Source: Apoda limacodes (Eukaryota > Arthropoda > Insecta > Lepidoptera > Limacodidae). Taken from it: 64,000 nucleotides of DNA. A program made the translations under genes and the position numbers. The notes beneath the pieces are model-generated. The model was not told where the DNA came from. It worked only from the letters and a program-made list of their open reading frames with translations, and did not search any database. Shown in pieces: positions 23,628 to 32,794 of the stretch; the stretch's first letter is position 1; every line of letters starts with the position of its first letter. The DNA lies in NCBI GenBank assembly GCA_946406115.1, contig OX291558.1, forward strand, positions 22,188,205-22,252,204. Reading direction: 5' to 3'.

Positions 23628-23805
23628 TGATAAACATTTGTGCTTGTCAGGACTCTTGAGTCTGGATGGTTTCTATGTGTAACATGTACTCGTGTAATAT
23701 ATTTGTATGTATGTGTTCTATCAGTTATCAGGTACAATAGTGTAGTACAGCCTTACTTAGTTTGTGACCAGATCTGATGCTGTGTATTTTGTCCAAGAAT
23801 ATAAT
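23628..23805 (+). mobile_element. SINE body fragment (head missing)
   Basis: ATAAACATTTGTGCTTGTC, then GTCTGGATGG, GTTATCAGGTAC, GTTTGTGACCAGATCTGATG and GCTGTGTATTTTGTCC follow the body order of the SINE at 7195-7455. The tRNA-like head is missing. Confidence 0.65.
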
Positions 23806-23809
23806 TATT

Positions 23810-24820
23810 ATAAAAAAAAACATTAAAGTGTTAGATAGAATCAGGCTGCCCCCGTACCACGGTACAGTGCCATCATCGTTCACATTCGAGTTTGAGGCAA
23901 AAAGATCACCCCGTAAATCAGCTTACTTCTTAGTACCACATACCTATGAGCTAAGTCGCCATTAGTTTTTCGCCGAGGTGGTAACGACGGCTGACAAAAG
24001 TTTCCCTTGGCAGAGCAGAAAGAACAACTCCTAGAAGGATAGTTCACACCGCCGCCGCTAACTATTTTGATAAATTGAAATTTAGTTCTGGCAGCTCCTT
24101 TCTCACTGAACCTCAAGGCAACATTGAATTTGCGTTTAAATTAGAAATATTTGGATACTTATTTATTTTAAGGTTAAAAATTTAGTTTGACGTGTTTCAC
24201 CGTTTATGAATAATCACTCCTAAGGGTCAAATAGGGGATGAATTTTCGAGACAGTCACTACGAAAGATACTTGAATTATACCATTAACCCAGATATTTAT
24301 TTAAAAATTAAACATAAAAAGCCATTTTATCGCATATTTAAAAGGACGCCTCCATTAAGCGTCTGACTTATGACAACAGGTGAAACTTACGCTTCCAAAG
24401 CTCGGAAATTTTGGTAACCGTCCAATGACTGATCATGCCTTTGCATATCGCTTCTAATAGAAGAATGCGAGTGTCTAAAAACTCCTTATTACAATGACCA
24501 AAAAACGCTTATTACAATGACCAAAAAACTTCTTATTACTATGACCAAAATATTCCAATTTTAAATTGTATTTGAATAGTGTTAACACCAGAAGCTGCTT
24601 ATAAAAGACAGTTTATTCGAATTTCTTCTGTCAATTTGTTTGTTGTTGCTGTTCAATCAATGTTTTCTACATATTTTTGAAATAAAATTGTTTTTACAGT
24701 TTTAACATTTATAACCGAAAACTAGTTGCTGAAATTAAATGTCATATTTGTGTATGTTCATAAGAATATTAATCTGTTTAAAAAAAATCGTGATGTTCAT
24801 AATCTAAATACAAGAAATAG
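23810..24820. other. Non-coding stretch with a three-copy 23-27 bp tandem repeat
   Basis: Three copies of CTTATTACAATGACCAAAAA (last copy ACTATG) lie at about 24484-24552. The rest shows no gene. A 78-codon minus-strand frame at 23880-24116 has no recognisable domain. Confidence 0.5.
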
Positions 24821-24829
24821 ACAAAATCT

Positions 24830-25245
24830 CTGATCCACACAAGGCTTGAAAAAATTGATAAATCGTTTAAAGGACAATGTGTCCGTTTTTACAACAAAAT
24901 CCCTGCAGAAATATGTAAACTGAATTTAAAAAAGTATAAAAATTTTGTTAAACAGAAACTTGTCAAAAAAACTTACTATTCAATTAAAGACTATCTTATA
25001 GATAAAAATGCATGGGAATAACTAAAATGTTGTTATCATAGTTCTTATATTTGGAAATGTACAAAAAGTTATAATTATAATTGAAAAGAGCGACAGCTGG
25101 AGAGTTTCTTTCACCGTTTCTTCTCCCCAGAACGCCATCTTGATTCCGAAACGGTAGTAGTTTATGAATTCCTTGCAAATTATACTGAGGTCAAAAAAGT
25201 GATATTGTATCCTATTTTTGAGAAATAAACTATTTGAAATTTGAA
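24830..25245 (+). pseudogene. Non-LTR retrotransposon 3' end
   Basis: The plus strand reads LEKIDKSFKGQCVRFYNKIP, then KYKNFVKQKLVKKTYYSIKD and YLIDKNAWE before a stop at about 25020. This is the same C-terminal ending as the ORF at 11369-12445 (NDKNAWKN). A 3' UTR and a short TTGAAATTTGAAATT tail at about 25232 follow. It is a severely 5'-truncated copy. Confidence 0.8.
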
Positions 25246-25249
25246 ATTA

Positions 25250-25490
25250 TAAATAAGAATATTATAAAATTTACAGAAAATCATTTTCTATCAAGTTTTC
25301 TAAGTGTTGAAATTTTTAAGCCAAAAACAATAAAAAATTTTTTTTTTTTTATAATTTTTACATGTTTTTTATGTACGAAAAGAACTAAATTGGGGTCAAA
25401 TATTTTTCTCTTAAGTATCTATTTAGTACTTCCTTGTAAGTTTTGCTATAAATATTATTTACAGCTCGTTGTTAAAATTAAATGTTAAAA
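25250..25490. other. AT-rich spacer
   Basis: An 84-codon frame rich in F, I and K, with no motif; probably chance in AT-rich DNA. Confidence 0.4.
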
Positions 25491-25496
25491 ATATAA

Positions 25497-25659
25497 TTAT
25501 GTGTATAAATGAGTAAATTGTTAGAATTAAGTATGTGATTATGAGATATAAACATTCAGCGGTAGTAAGAGGTCCACAGTGAACAATCCCGAAATTTCAT
25601 ACTTGACCAGACTTGAAGATATTTCAAAAAATCTTGAACCACAATTTTAAAACCAGGCT
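25497..25659 (-). pseudogene. Broken copy of the GR gene last exon
   Basis: The minus strand aligns along its length with GR exon 4 (14441-14269). The CTGCAG acceptor is followed by PGFKIVVQDFLKYLQVW, then a small deletion where the intact copy has RPFK. The sequence continues out of frame (SGLFTVDLLLP), and a second lesion removes bases of the QF codons. Similarity also extends into the 3' flank (AAGTATGTGATTAT) and briefly into the intron. This is therefore a genomic duplicate, not a retrocopy. The matching upstream exons were not found with confidence; element A sits just beyond. Confidence 0.85.
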
Positions 25660-25736
25660 CTGCAAAAAAAAAAGATATATTTTGAAAACTTTTTAATATT
25701 ACTATTTTATTTTGACTTGGTTCAACGACGGGCTGA

Positions 25737-25948
25737 GACTCGTCGACGATCCCAAACTCACTTGCCGTATCGAGCCCCTTAAGTATGAAGAGAGACTTTA
25801 CCTCCCTATCTATGTTCTACCGCTTGTACAATGTAATGTGTTCTGAGGAATTGTTCGAAATGATGCCCACGCTTTCTACTATCGCACCATCGGCTCGCCA
25901 CCTTTAGGGAATTCAATCTCACACTTTAGAACCGAAATGGTCACGTGC
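25737..25948 (+). pseudogene. Non-LTR family A fragment, left part (interrupted by element B)
   Basis: Frameshifted reverse transcriptase C-terminal sequence of the same family as 6147-6680. TTCAACGACGGGCTGAGACT, GATCCCAAACTCACTTGCC and GAGGAATTGTTCGAAATGAT are recognisable. It stops at TCACGTGC and resumes at about 35756 after element B. 5'-truncated. Confidence 0.75.
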
Positions 25949-26023
25949 AAAAAAAAAAAAAAAAGGAACGGAACTGCACGTTTATTTTCATTCTGCGCGA
26001 TAAAATAGTTTTTCTGGTAAAAA

Positions 26024-26827
26024 ATGCCGTCAGGAGTGCGTGAAAGTGATAGTGCAATAATCAAAAAATCATTGACAAGCTTGGATTCTAAGCTTAGTGC
26101 CCAAAATGAAGAGATTCGGGCCCTAAAACATCAAATATCTGAGCTATTCTCTCTGATAACAATTTTAAGTGAGAGTAAAACTAAATGTGACAAGTGCGGA
26201 GCAAGGCCTATTATAAATGAGTCGTTCGCGAGCGCGAAAGAGATCGAAGCAATGATAACCCCACAAAGTCAGAAAGAGACGGGACAAAAACAAAATGATC
26301 GTCATAACAATCCTACGTTGAAACAAGCGTCCACGCCTAAAAAACGTCGTTCAAGGAACAAGAAAAACACTTCCAAGAATGATACGCCGGCAGCGTCGAC
26401 GTTACAGCAACCAGCACCCCCTGAAACACGTAATGACGATAAGGCGGGATGGACAACGGTACACCCACGTAAAAACCGCCGTAACGGTCATAATAACAAC
26501 CAAACACTTCGAAACAAACGTATAATCCGCGGGAGTGGAGAGACAAGTGATACTTTATGCGCAGGTAATAGTATTAAGTACTTACATTTATGGGGCGCGC
26601 ATCCAGACACTACGGCGGACAATATTATTAATTTTTTGAAGACAAAGAATGAGTCAAGTACCTACTCTGCAATCAAAACGACATCTAAGCGACCAACTGA
26701 TTACGCATCCTTTAAGGTAGGTGTACCAGAAAATGTTTTTGAGGAATGCACAAAGCCTCAATTTTGGCCAAAAAGAGTCTCTGTGGAGCGTTGGTTTTTT
26801 CGGCTCGAACGGCCAACAGCAGCATAA
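26024..26827 (+). CDS. Element B ORF1 (nucleic-acid-binding protein)
   Basis: 267 codons from an ATG. The N-terminal 60 residues are heptad-like (SLTSLDSKLSAQNEEIRALK), consistent with a coiled coil. One CDKC pair follows at about residue 55, then a strongly basic, Q/N-rich middle (TPKKRRSRNKKN). A C-terminal segment (KYLHLWGAHPDTTADNIINF ... VGVPENVFEE) resembles the RRM-like or degenerate RNA-binding fold of non-LTR ORF1 proteins. It overlaps the ORF2 frame at its 3' end. ORF1 proteins coat element RNA in the ribonucleoprotein particle (family knowledge). The frame is intact. Confidence 0.7.
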   Translation: MPSGVRESDSAIIKKSLTSLDSKLSAQNEEIRALKHQISELFSLITILSESKTKCDKCGARPIINESFASAKEIEAMITPQSQKETGQKQNDRHNNPTLKQASTPKKRRSRNKKNTSKNDTPAASTLQQPAPPETRNDDKAGWTTVHPRKNRRNGHNNNQTLRNKRIIRGSGETSDTLCAGNSIKYLHLWGAHPDTTADNIINFLKTKNESSTYSAIKTTSKRPTDYASFKVGVPENVFEECTKPQFWPKRVSVERWFFRLERPTAA

Positions 26828-26845
26828 AATAAAACAACATAAAAT

Positions 26846-26988
26846 ATGTACTTATACATTAACAGTATATTATCAAAACGTACGATGGTTAAAAAGCAAA
26901 CTTATGCAATGGAGGAGTAATCTTATCCTGTCTGACAACCTACAACTAGTAGCAGCGGCTGAAACCAACACCGACGAGTCCGTGAGCG
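26846..26988 (+). CDS. Element B ORF2, 5' piece (endonuclease start)
   Basis: It reads LTVYYQNVRWLKSKLMQWRS, then LVAAAETNTDESVS. The YYQNVRGL-type strand and the ET(W/N) metal-binding glutamate are the first two blocks of an apurinic-like endonuclease domain. The frame is cut at 26988 by the poly(T) of element C and continues at 32795. The native start codon is not certain; the frame is open back into ORF1. Confidence 0.75.
26979..26988. repeat. Left target-site duplication of element C
   Basis: TCCGTGAGCG, identical to 32785-32794. It sits between B ORF2 coding sequence and the 25-base T run that is the reverse of element C's poly(A) tail. Confidence 0.92.
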
Positions 26989-27112
26989 TTTTTTTTTTTT
27001 TTTTTTTTTTTTTCTGAGCTGACTATGCAGTTGGCTGTTGCAGCCATTACTGTTTCACCGGACTTTTGGGGCGAGTCTCTGAAGGAGCCTCAGCCCATAT
27101 AGCGCCCAACGC

Positions 27113-29506
27113 TCAAGGGCTCCCCGCGGGGGAAGCCTCGGCTTGGGTTGTCGCTCTCGGGGGCGTCCCTTCGACCGGCGTGAGTCTCGAACCCGAAGGT
27201 GAGTCACCGCCAGGAGGGGAGTTCCCCGTTACGCGGGTGCGGTTGCGATTGAGTGGGGGCGAGAAGCGCCCCGGCACTCTTTGATACTTAGTGTATCCTT
27301 GTGGGCGCCGACGAACCCGGGGACGTCGGCGTCGTGTTTGGAGGGAGGCCCTATTCGGGGAGGTCGTAGAGACTAATCTCGCTATCCGGACAGCGAGATC
27401 GTCATCTGGGGACGTTAGTACGTGCCGAGGCCGCCTAACAATAGTTTTACGACCGTGACCGGGTCGATCGGGGGGACGATACGTTGTGGATTGCAGAATT
27501 AATCGATTCGGGTGATTTTGCGTACGCTCGAAAAAGCGGACTGCCAAGTCTTTGAAATATTGGGGAATCGTGGGAAGTTCGAAGTCTCTGTGTAGGTCCG
27601 CATTGCGAACGTACCAAGAGGCTCCAGTTGCCGCTCTGAGAAAGCGGTTTTGGAGGGTCTGGAGTTTGTGGAGATTGCGCTTAGGCAGCGCAAAGACTAC
27701 GCTAGCATAAGCTAGTATGGGGCGGATACAAGTTGTGTAAAGATTTAGCTTATTTCTAAGCGACATCTTACTATACTTGCCTATCATGGGATAGAGACGG
27801 CCGAGGACAAAAGCGGCTCGGTCTCTGACTATTTTGGTGTGAGCTTGGAAGTTCAAACGACTATCCATGGTCACACCGAGATATTTGGTCTTATTTTGCC
27901 AGGGAATGGCACGACCGAAAAGAGAAAGTGGAGAAGGCCGCGGAGGGCGGCCTAGGGTAAAAAGAACGGCAGAGCTTTTGTCGGGATTCACCTCGATTCT
28001 CCATTTCCGAAACCACTCGCCTAGGGCGGTGATAGCGGGTTGGAGTCTCTCAGTGATTCGACTCACTTGCCTATCTGTGGTATAGAGAGCGGTATCGTCC
28101 GCAAAGAGGGCTAGATTGGTACCTATCGTTTTAGGAATATCGTTTGTGTACAGAAGGTACAAGATGGGGGCGAGCACGGACCCTTGTGGGACTCCTGCTT
28201 CAATGGGGCGGGGGGAAGAGAGAGTGCCTTCGACTTTGTAGCGAAAGCTACGATTCGACAAATAGGCTAGTATGATGAGCACGAGACGATCTGGCAACTG
28301 AAAGTTGTACAGTTTAAACATTAAACCGTTGTGCCAGACTTTGTCGAAAGCTTTCGCTACATCGAAGAAGACAGCGCCCGTGTGACGGGTCTTACCTAAC
28401 GCTGGCTGAAAGCCAGTGAGGATATGTTCCGTTATGCGGAGGACTTGATGGACGCATGAGTGTTTGGCACGGAAGCCGAACTGCTCGTCTATTAAAATGC
28501 CTCTGGAGACTATAGCGTTCCGTAGGCGGGCGAGAAGGAGACGTTCGTAGAGTTTACCAAGGGCCTTTAGTAAACTTATGGGGCGATAGGAGGACGGCTC
28601 GGTACGAGCTTTACCTGGCTTATGGATGCCTATAACAATTGCATCTTTCCATTGAGATGGAAAGATGCAATGTTCCATAGCAGCGTTAAAGATCGCTACT
28701 AGGAGGCAGACAAGGGGCAGAGTGAGGCGCTTTAGGATATCGTTAGAGATACCGTCCGCACCGGGGGACTTACGGGGGCGTAGGTCTTTGATGACCTGTA
28801 CGACTTCGTCGACAGTGACAGGGGGCAGGGGGTCTTGTGGAGGCAGAGAAGTTCTGCGCTCCACTTCGCCGTCTACCTCGCGCACGTGGTCGGGATCGAA
28901 GGGCTGTGTGCTTAAGGCACATTGGGCTTGGAGGCTAGACGCTAGGCAATCCGCTTTTTCGTCGTCGTTGAACGCGGGAACGTTGTTGGGACGAGATAAC
29001 GGAGGGAGAGAGTTTGCGGTTTCGGATTTTAGAGCTCTGGCTAAGTGCCAGTAAGCTTGGTGAGAAGGAGAAATGTTCTCCTTAAGATCACCGAAACGTT
29101 GGGCGCGAAGCTCAGCTACAGCGGTTCTTACACGGCGGTGTAAGTCGTTGAAGCGAGCTTTATTATCGATAGTGGGAGCGCGATCGCGAGCGCGGCGGGC
29201 CGCGTTACGCTCAGTCATTAGCGACCTGATGTGCTGAGGCAGGATTAGGTGGTGATAATCACCAACCGGCACCTGTCGTGAGCACTCGCCAACGGTGGCG
29301 GTCAGGTGGCTAGTGAGTGAGTCGATAGCTACGTTAAGATCGGTCGCGGAAGAGATTACGTTGGGAACGCGGTCTAGATGTGGCGAGCTGGGATTTTCGA
29401 GCAATTGCCCAAATTTATACCAGTCCGTCACGGTTCTAGTGTCGGGAGGAGAGTCCGAAGGGAAACCTAATCGGAGGATGACAGTGGTCCGAGTCAAGTT
29501 CGTCAA
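27113..29506 (-). pseudogene. Element C ORF2, reverse transcriptase part
   Basis: 797-codon open stretch. After a connector it shows the fingers block RPRKSPGADGISNDILK, then GIHKPGKARTEPSSYRPISL, FGFRAKHSC, palm box A VFFDVAKAFDKVWH, box B AGVPQGSVLAPILYLLYTND, catalytic LALFADDTALY (about 28112-28080) and the thumb GEWFRKWRIEVNPDKS. The C-terminus is basic and proline-rich, with no RNase H motif. The catalytic residues are intact. The break is at its 5' end: the endonuclease is in another frame because of a small deletion near 29482. The listed start is only the first codon of the open stretch. Confidence 0.9.
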
Positions 29507-30146
29507 GCACCTCTATAGAACGAAAGCTTAGCCTTACATTCTTTAGAAGTGCTATGTCCAGTACGTCGGGGTTGTTTCTAGTATTGTGGGGAAAGAAAGT
29601 GGGCGTCATGGGAGCGATAATGTCAAAGTTTAGTCTGTCAACTAAATCGTCGAGGAGTCTGCCTCTTTGTGAAGTTACAGAAGAGTTCCAGCGGCGATGC
29701 TTGCAATTTAGGTCGCCGGCAAGAATGACGGCGTCGCCTAAACTTAAGAGTGACTGAAGGTCGCTCTCGAGCAAGTCTTTTAGGGGAGAGAGATAAACCG
29801 ATGCAATGATGATCGGCTGATGGCCGGTCATCGCTAGGCGGCAGACGGATGCCTCTAAATTCGTAAGCGGTGGAGGATCGATAGGGGAGCAATGCAGGGA
29901 GCGCCTGTAATAGATGAGAGTGCCTCCGAGATTGGAGACAGTTCTATCATTACGGACGGTGCGATAGTTCGCGATTGAAGGGGTACGGACAGCGGGCTTT
30001 AGGAACGTTTCCTGGATGAGGAAGACGTCCGGTTTTTGGGACGAGAGGAATTGCGATAATTCCTCTCTTTGATTGCGGAGACCGTTGGCGTTAAAATAGC
30101 CTATGGAGACGGACCGGGGTTTTTCGCGCGCGGTTGTGCAATCCAT
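29436..30146 (-). pseudogene. Element C ORF2, endonuclease part
   Basis: ATG at 30146, seven bases after the ORF1 stop. Blocks: VSIGYFNANGLRNQREEL, FLIQETFLK (metal-binding E), IIIASVYLSP, ILAGDLNCKHRRWNS (catalytic D and N), and NPDVLDIALLKN. It ends at DELDSDHC; the codons following the SDH box are garbled by a deletion of about five bases at 29480-29484. The true frame continues in the RT piece (VILRLGFPSD). The active-site residues before the lesion are present. Confidence 0.9.
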
Positions 30147-30153
30147 TTTGGTT

Positions 30154-32004
30154 TTAAGGTTTTGGACTTACCCTGCGGAGGACGGCGAAGAAGTCGCGAT
30201 GCTTAGCCATGAAGCTGAGCATTTGATGGGAATTGGTGATTTGTACGTACTCGGCGTACACGATCTCGAAATAGGCAGGGTCGCAGGCCCAAGAAATTTC
30301 GGAGAGAATGTCGAAATGCTGCTGCTCGGCCGTCTGAGCGGCGTTGCGGGGCAGCGCGAGAGAGGGGCGCGGGGGGGCAAGGCGCGTTTGCGCGAGAGGT
30401 GCGGGAGCACTTCTCATAGGCGCTGGACGCGGGATGTCCCGGGACATGAGAGGGGCGGGGTAGGGAATACCTGTAACTGAGACGGGTCCGGGGAGAGCAG
30501 ACAAAAGTTTGTCTGTCTCATTTGATTTGGACGCTACTAGCGCTGGAGGACGGCTCCAGGCGTTGACAGTAGGGAGGGGAGCAGGCACGAGCGGAGCCTG
30601 TTGGCGGGGGGCGGGGGGACGCGATTTACCCTGTTTGGGTTTACGCGAGCTCTGTTTGGGAGCTTTGGGGCACCCGCGGTAATTCGCTGGGTGGCCTTCG
30701 CTCCCACAGAGTACGCAAGCGACCGGGTCGGATGCGTTTGAGCGATCGCGATCACAGTCCGGAGTGGCGTGATCGCGTAAACATTTGACGCAGCGCGGTC
30801 TGCGTCTGAAGTTGCGCTGCGCGTGGCCATATAGCTGGCATCTGTGGCATTGGCTAGGGTTCGACCGCTTGTGCGGAGTCTCGACCCTGATGCCTTTGAG
30901 GCTGCAAACATCTTTAATATTAAAGATGGCTTTGCCTTCTGTTGTCAGGTCTAGTACAACGAGCACCATGTCGTAGCACTCGGACTTATTACGGCCATTG
31001 TACATGCGATGTACTTCCCGTACGGGGAGGCCTTGGACGATTAAGTCGTCCTGGACAGTCTTGGTGGAGAATTCCCTAGGGACTCCCCTTACGACTGCCC
31101 TTAAAACGCGTTCCTCGGCCAATGAGTACGTGTGGTACTCATATTTTTGAGCCGTGAGGAAGGCCGACAGATTTCAGAAATCTGACGGTGTCGGGACCTG
31201 CACTTTGATGCCGCGCTCCGCATTATTGCGGGCGTGCGTATAATTGATACGCTTGGCCTTCATAGCGTTAGCAATGTTCGGCCAGGCCCCTTTGTCTTTG
31301 ATGACGATGGGCGGCGGAGATTTTTCCTTCCGTCCTGAAGTGGGACAGTCGGACTGCGAAGAGGTGGCGGCGGGGGGGGTTGTGTCCATGGCGGCTAGCT
31401 CAGGGCTGGCCGCCGAGGTGGACGGGGACGGGGACGCGGAAGCGCTAGGCGCTTTGAGGCGCTTAGCCTCGGAATCGGAGGAAGGAGGAGTAGAAGACTC
31501 CAGAGCGGATGCCGCCGAAGCCTTTTTAGACTTGGCGGACTTCTTCCGCTTTTTACCCTTTTTGGTTCCCAGGCCAACCACTTTGAAGCCTTCGTCGTCC
31601 TCAGACAACGCCGACTCAGCGGACATTACGGCTGCTGGAGACCGGGGTGCGGTTTCGGAGGTTGCGGGGGGCGGGGTAGCGAGAGACCGAGAAAGGGTCT
31701 CATCGGCTACCGGAGTGGGAGGGCGAATGGGCGCAGGGGCCCGAAGAGCGCGGCGAGCGAGACGCGGGTCGCGATTGCGGAGTTCGCGGGGTTCGCGGGA
31801 GAGAGAGCGCGAACGATTGCGCGAGCGAGAGCGCGGAGTCGAACGCGGTGAGACGGACGGGGGGGGCGCGGTTGTGCTGGACGCAGTGAGGGCAGGCCCC
31901 ATAGCCTTTATGATGGCGTGGGCCAGCTCTGGGCGATCGCGAACAAGATTTTGCACGATTGCCCCTAGCTGGTCCGGGGACAAGCCGATGAGTTGCTCGG
32001 CCAT
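30154..32004 (-). pseudogene. Element C ORF1 with a single nonsense codon
   Basis: One frame of 616 sense positions from ATG 32004-32002 is interrupted once, by TGA at 31176-31174, inside the PRE_C2HC-like domain (TPSDF, stop, NLSAFLT). The usual codon is probably CGA, so one transition explains it. The N-terminal half is Ser/Pro/Arg-rich (SRSRNRSRSLSREPRELRNR), followed by a lysine-rich nuclear-signal-like run. Downstream are three CCHC knuckles near 30855-30665. The first ends in F instead of C (CHRCQLYGHAQRNF); the second (CVKCLRDHATPDC) and third (CVLCGSEGHPANYRGC) are complete. The family role is RNA binding and transport of the element particle. Confidence 0.88.
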
Positions 32005-32784
32005 CGCGGGAGTGACCGAGGTGTAGATTTTTGTGTGCCTAGTGACTCCCCACCATTGCTGGCGAGGAGCAGGAATACCTAAAATGTGGCCAGGCGCCCC
32101 GCAGTGCTACGGATTGCCTGGTGTGTACCTAACTCCTACTCCTACGGCCGGGGTTACGTTGTCACCGTTAGGTTTCCCCCCAGCAACGAGACGTGATTTA
32201 ACGAAGAAACGTTAGGTAGACCGCAGCTCTGAAAAGAGCTATACGATCTCACCCACCAGCCCTTAAGCACTCGGAACTGGATTTCTACAAACTAAAACGC
32301 AATCGACACTTAAAACGCGTAAATGCACGGAGCGGCGAACCGCTGAAGCGGAAATACTACGCTAGCGATTAAACACAAAGCCGGACTCAGACCGGGCGAA
32401 CCGGTAACAGTCAAAGAGGCAAGCGAGGGTCACCGCTATGCGTAGTAGTTCCGCGACTACGAGAACACACACTCACGCACAAAAACACACAGTATCGCTT
32501 CGATAAACACTCGGTTATGGGCGCGTTGAAGAACGCACAAACACACCCAGCGCGGGCCGAGAGCGATTTCCCAGCCAATACACACTGCCGAGCAGCGCTT
32601 CAACACACAGGCCGATTTTCCAAGAATTGCGGGCAATAAACCAAACAACAATTCGAGGTCGTCAGCGCTGAGGCAAAACACCACCCAGGAATGCGCACCA
32701 ACTGAGTCACCACACACGGAGCACACTGAGAGCACTTGACGCTCGAAAACACGACCGCACAACACGAGAGTCGAATCGGGAATC
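32005..32784 (-). promoter_or_regulatory. Element C 5' UTR with probable internal promoter
   Basis: GC-rich 780 bp between the insertion edge and ORF1. Jockey-type elements are transcribed by RNA polymerase II from an internal, TATA-less promoter at the element's first bases (family knowledge). Here that would be GATTCCCGATTCGACTCTCG, read downwards from 32784. Short minus-strand frames (for example 32457-32765) are probably not translated. Confidence 0.55.
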
Positions 32785-32794
32785 TCCGTGAGCG
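32785..32794. repeat. Right target-site duplication of element C
   Basis: TCCGTGAGCG, exact copy of 26979-26988. The next base resumes B ORF2 (GATGCCGAGCTG). Confidence 0.92.

Larger units (their letters stand above)
26989..32784 (-). mobile_element. Element C: Jockey-type non-LTR retrotransposon, about 5.8 kb
   Basis: Minus-strand insertion bounded by a 10-bp duplication. From its 5' end (32784) it has a roughly 780-bp 5' UTR, ORF1 (32004-30154, one nonsense codon), a 7-bp spacer, ORF2 (30146-27113, one frameshift), a roughly 100-bp 3' UTR and a 25-base poly(A) (26989-27013 as T). Both ORFs are full length, so it is full length or nearly so but disabled by two or three small lesions. The PRE_C2HC-like segment plus three CCHC knuckles in ORF1, and the absence of RNase H, fit the Jockey clade. 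It is very GC-rich. Confidence 0.9.

Noticed and set aside
31244..32026. 260-codon plus-strand frame
   Set aside because: Shadow of element C ORF1 on the opposite strand; GC-rich antisense frame without motifs.
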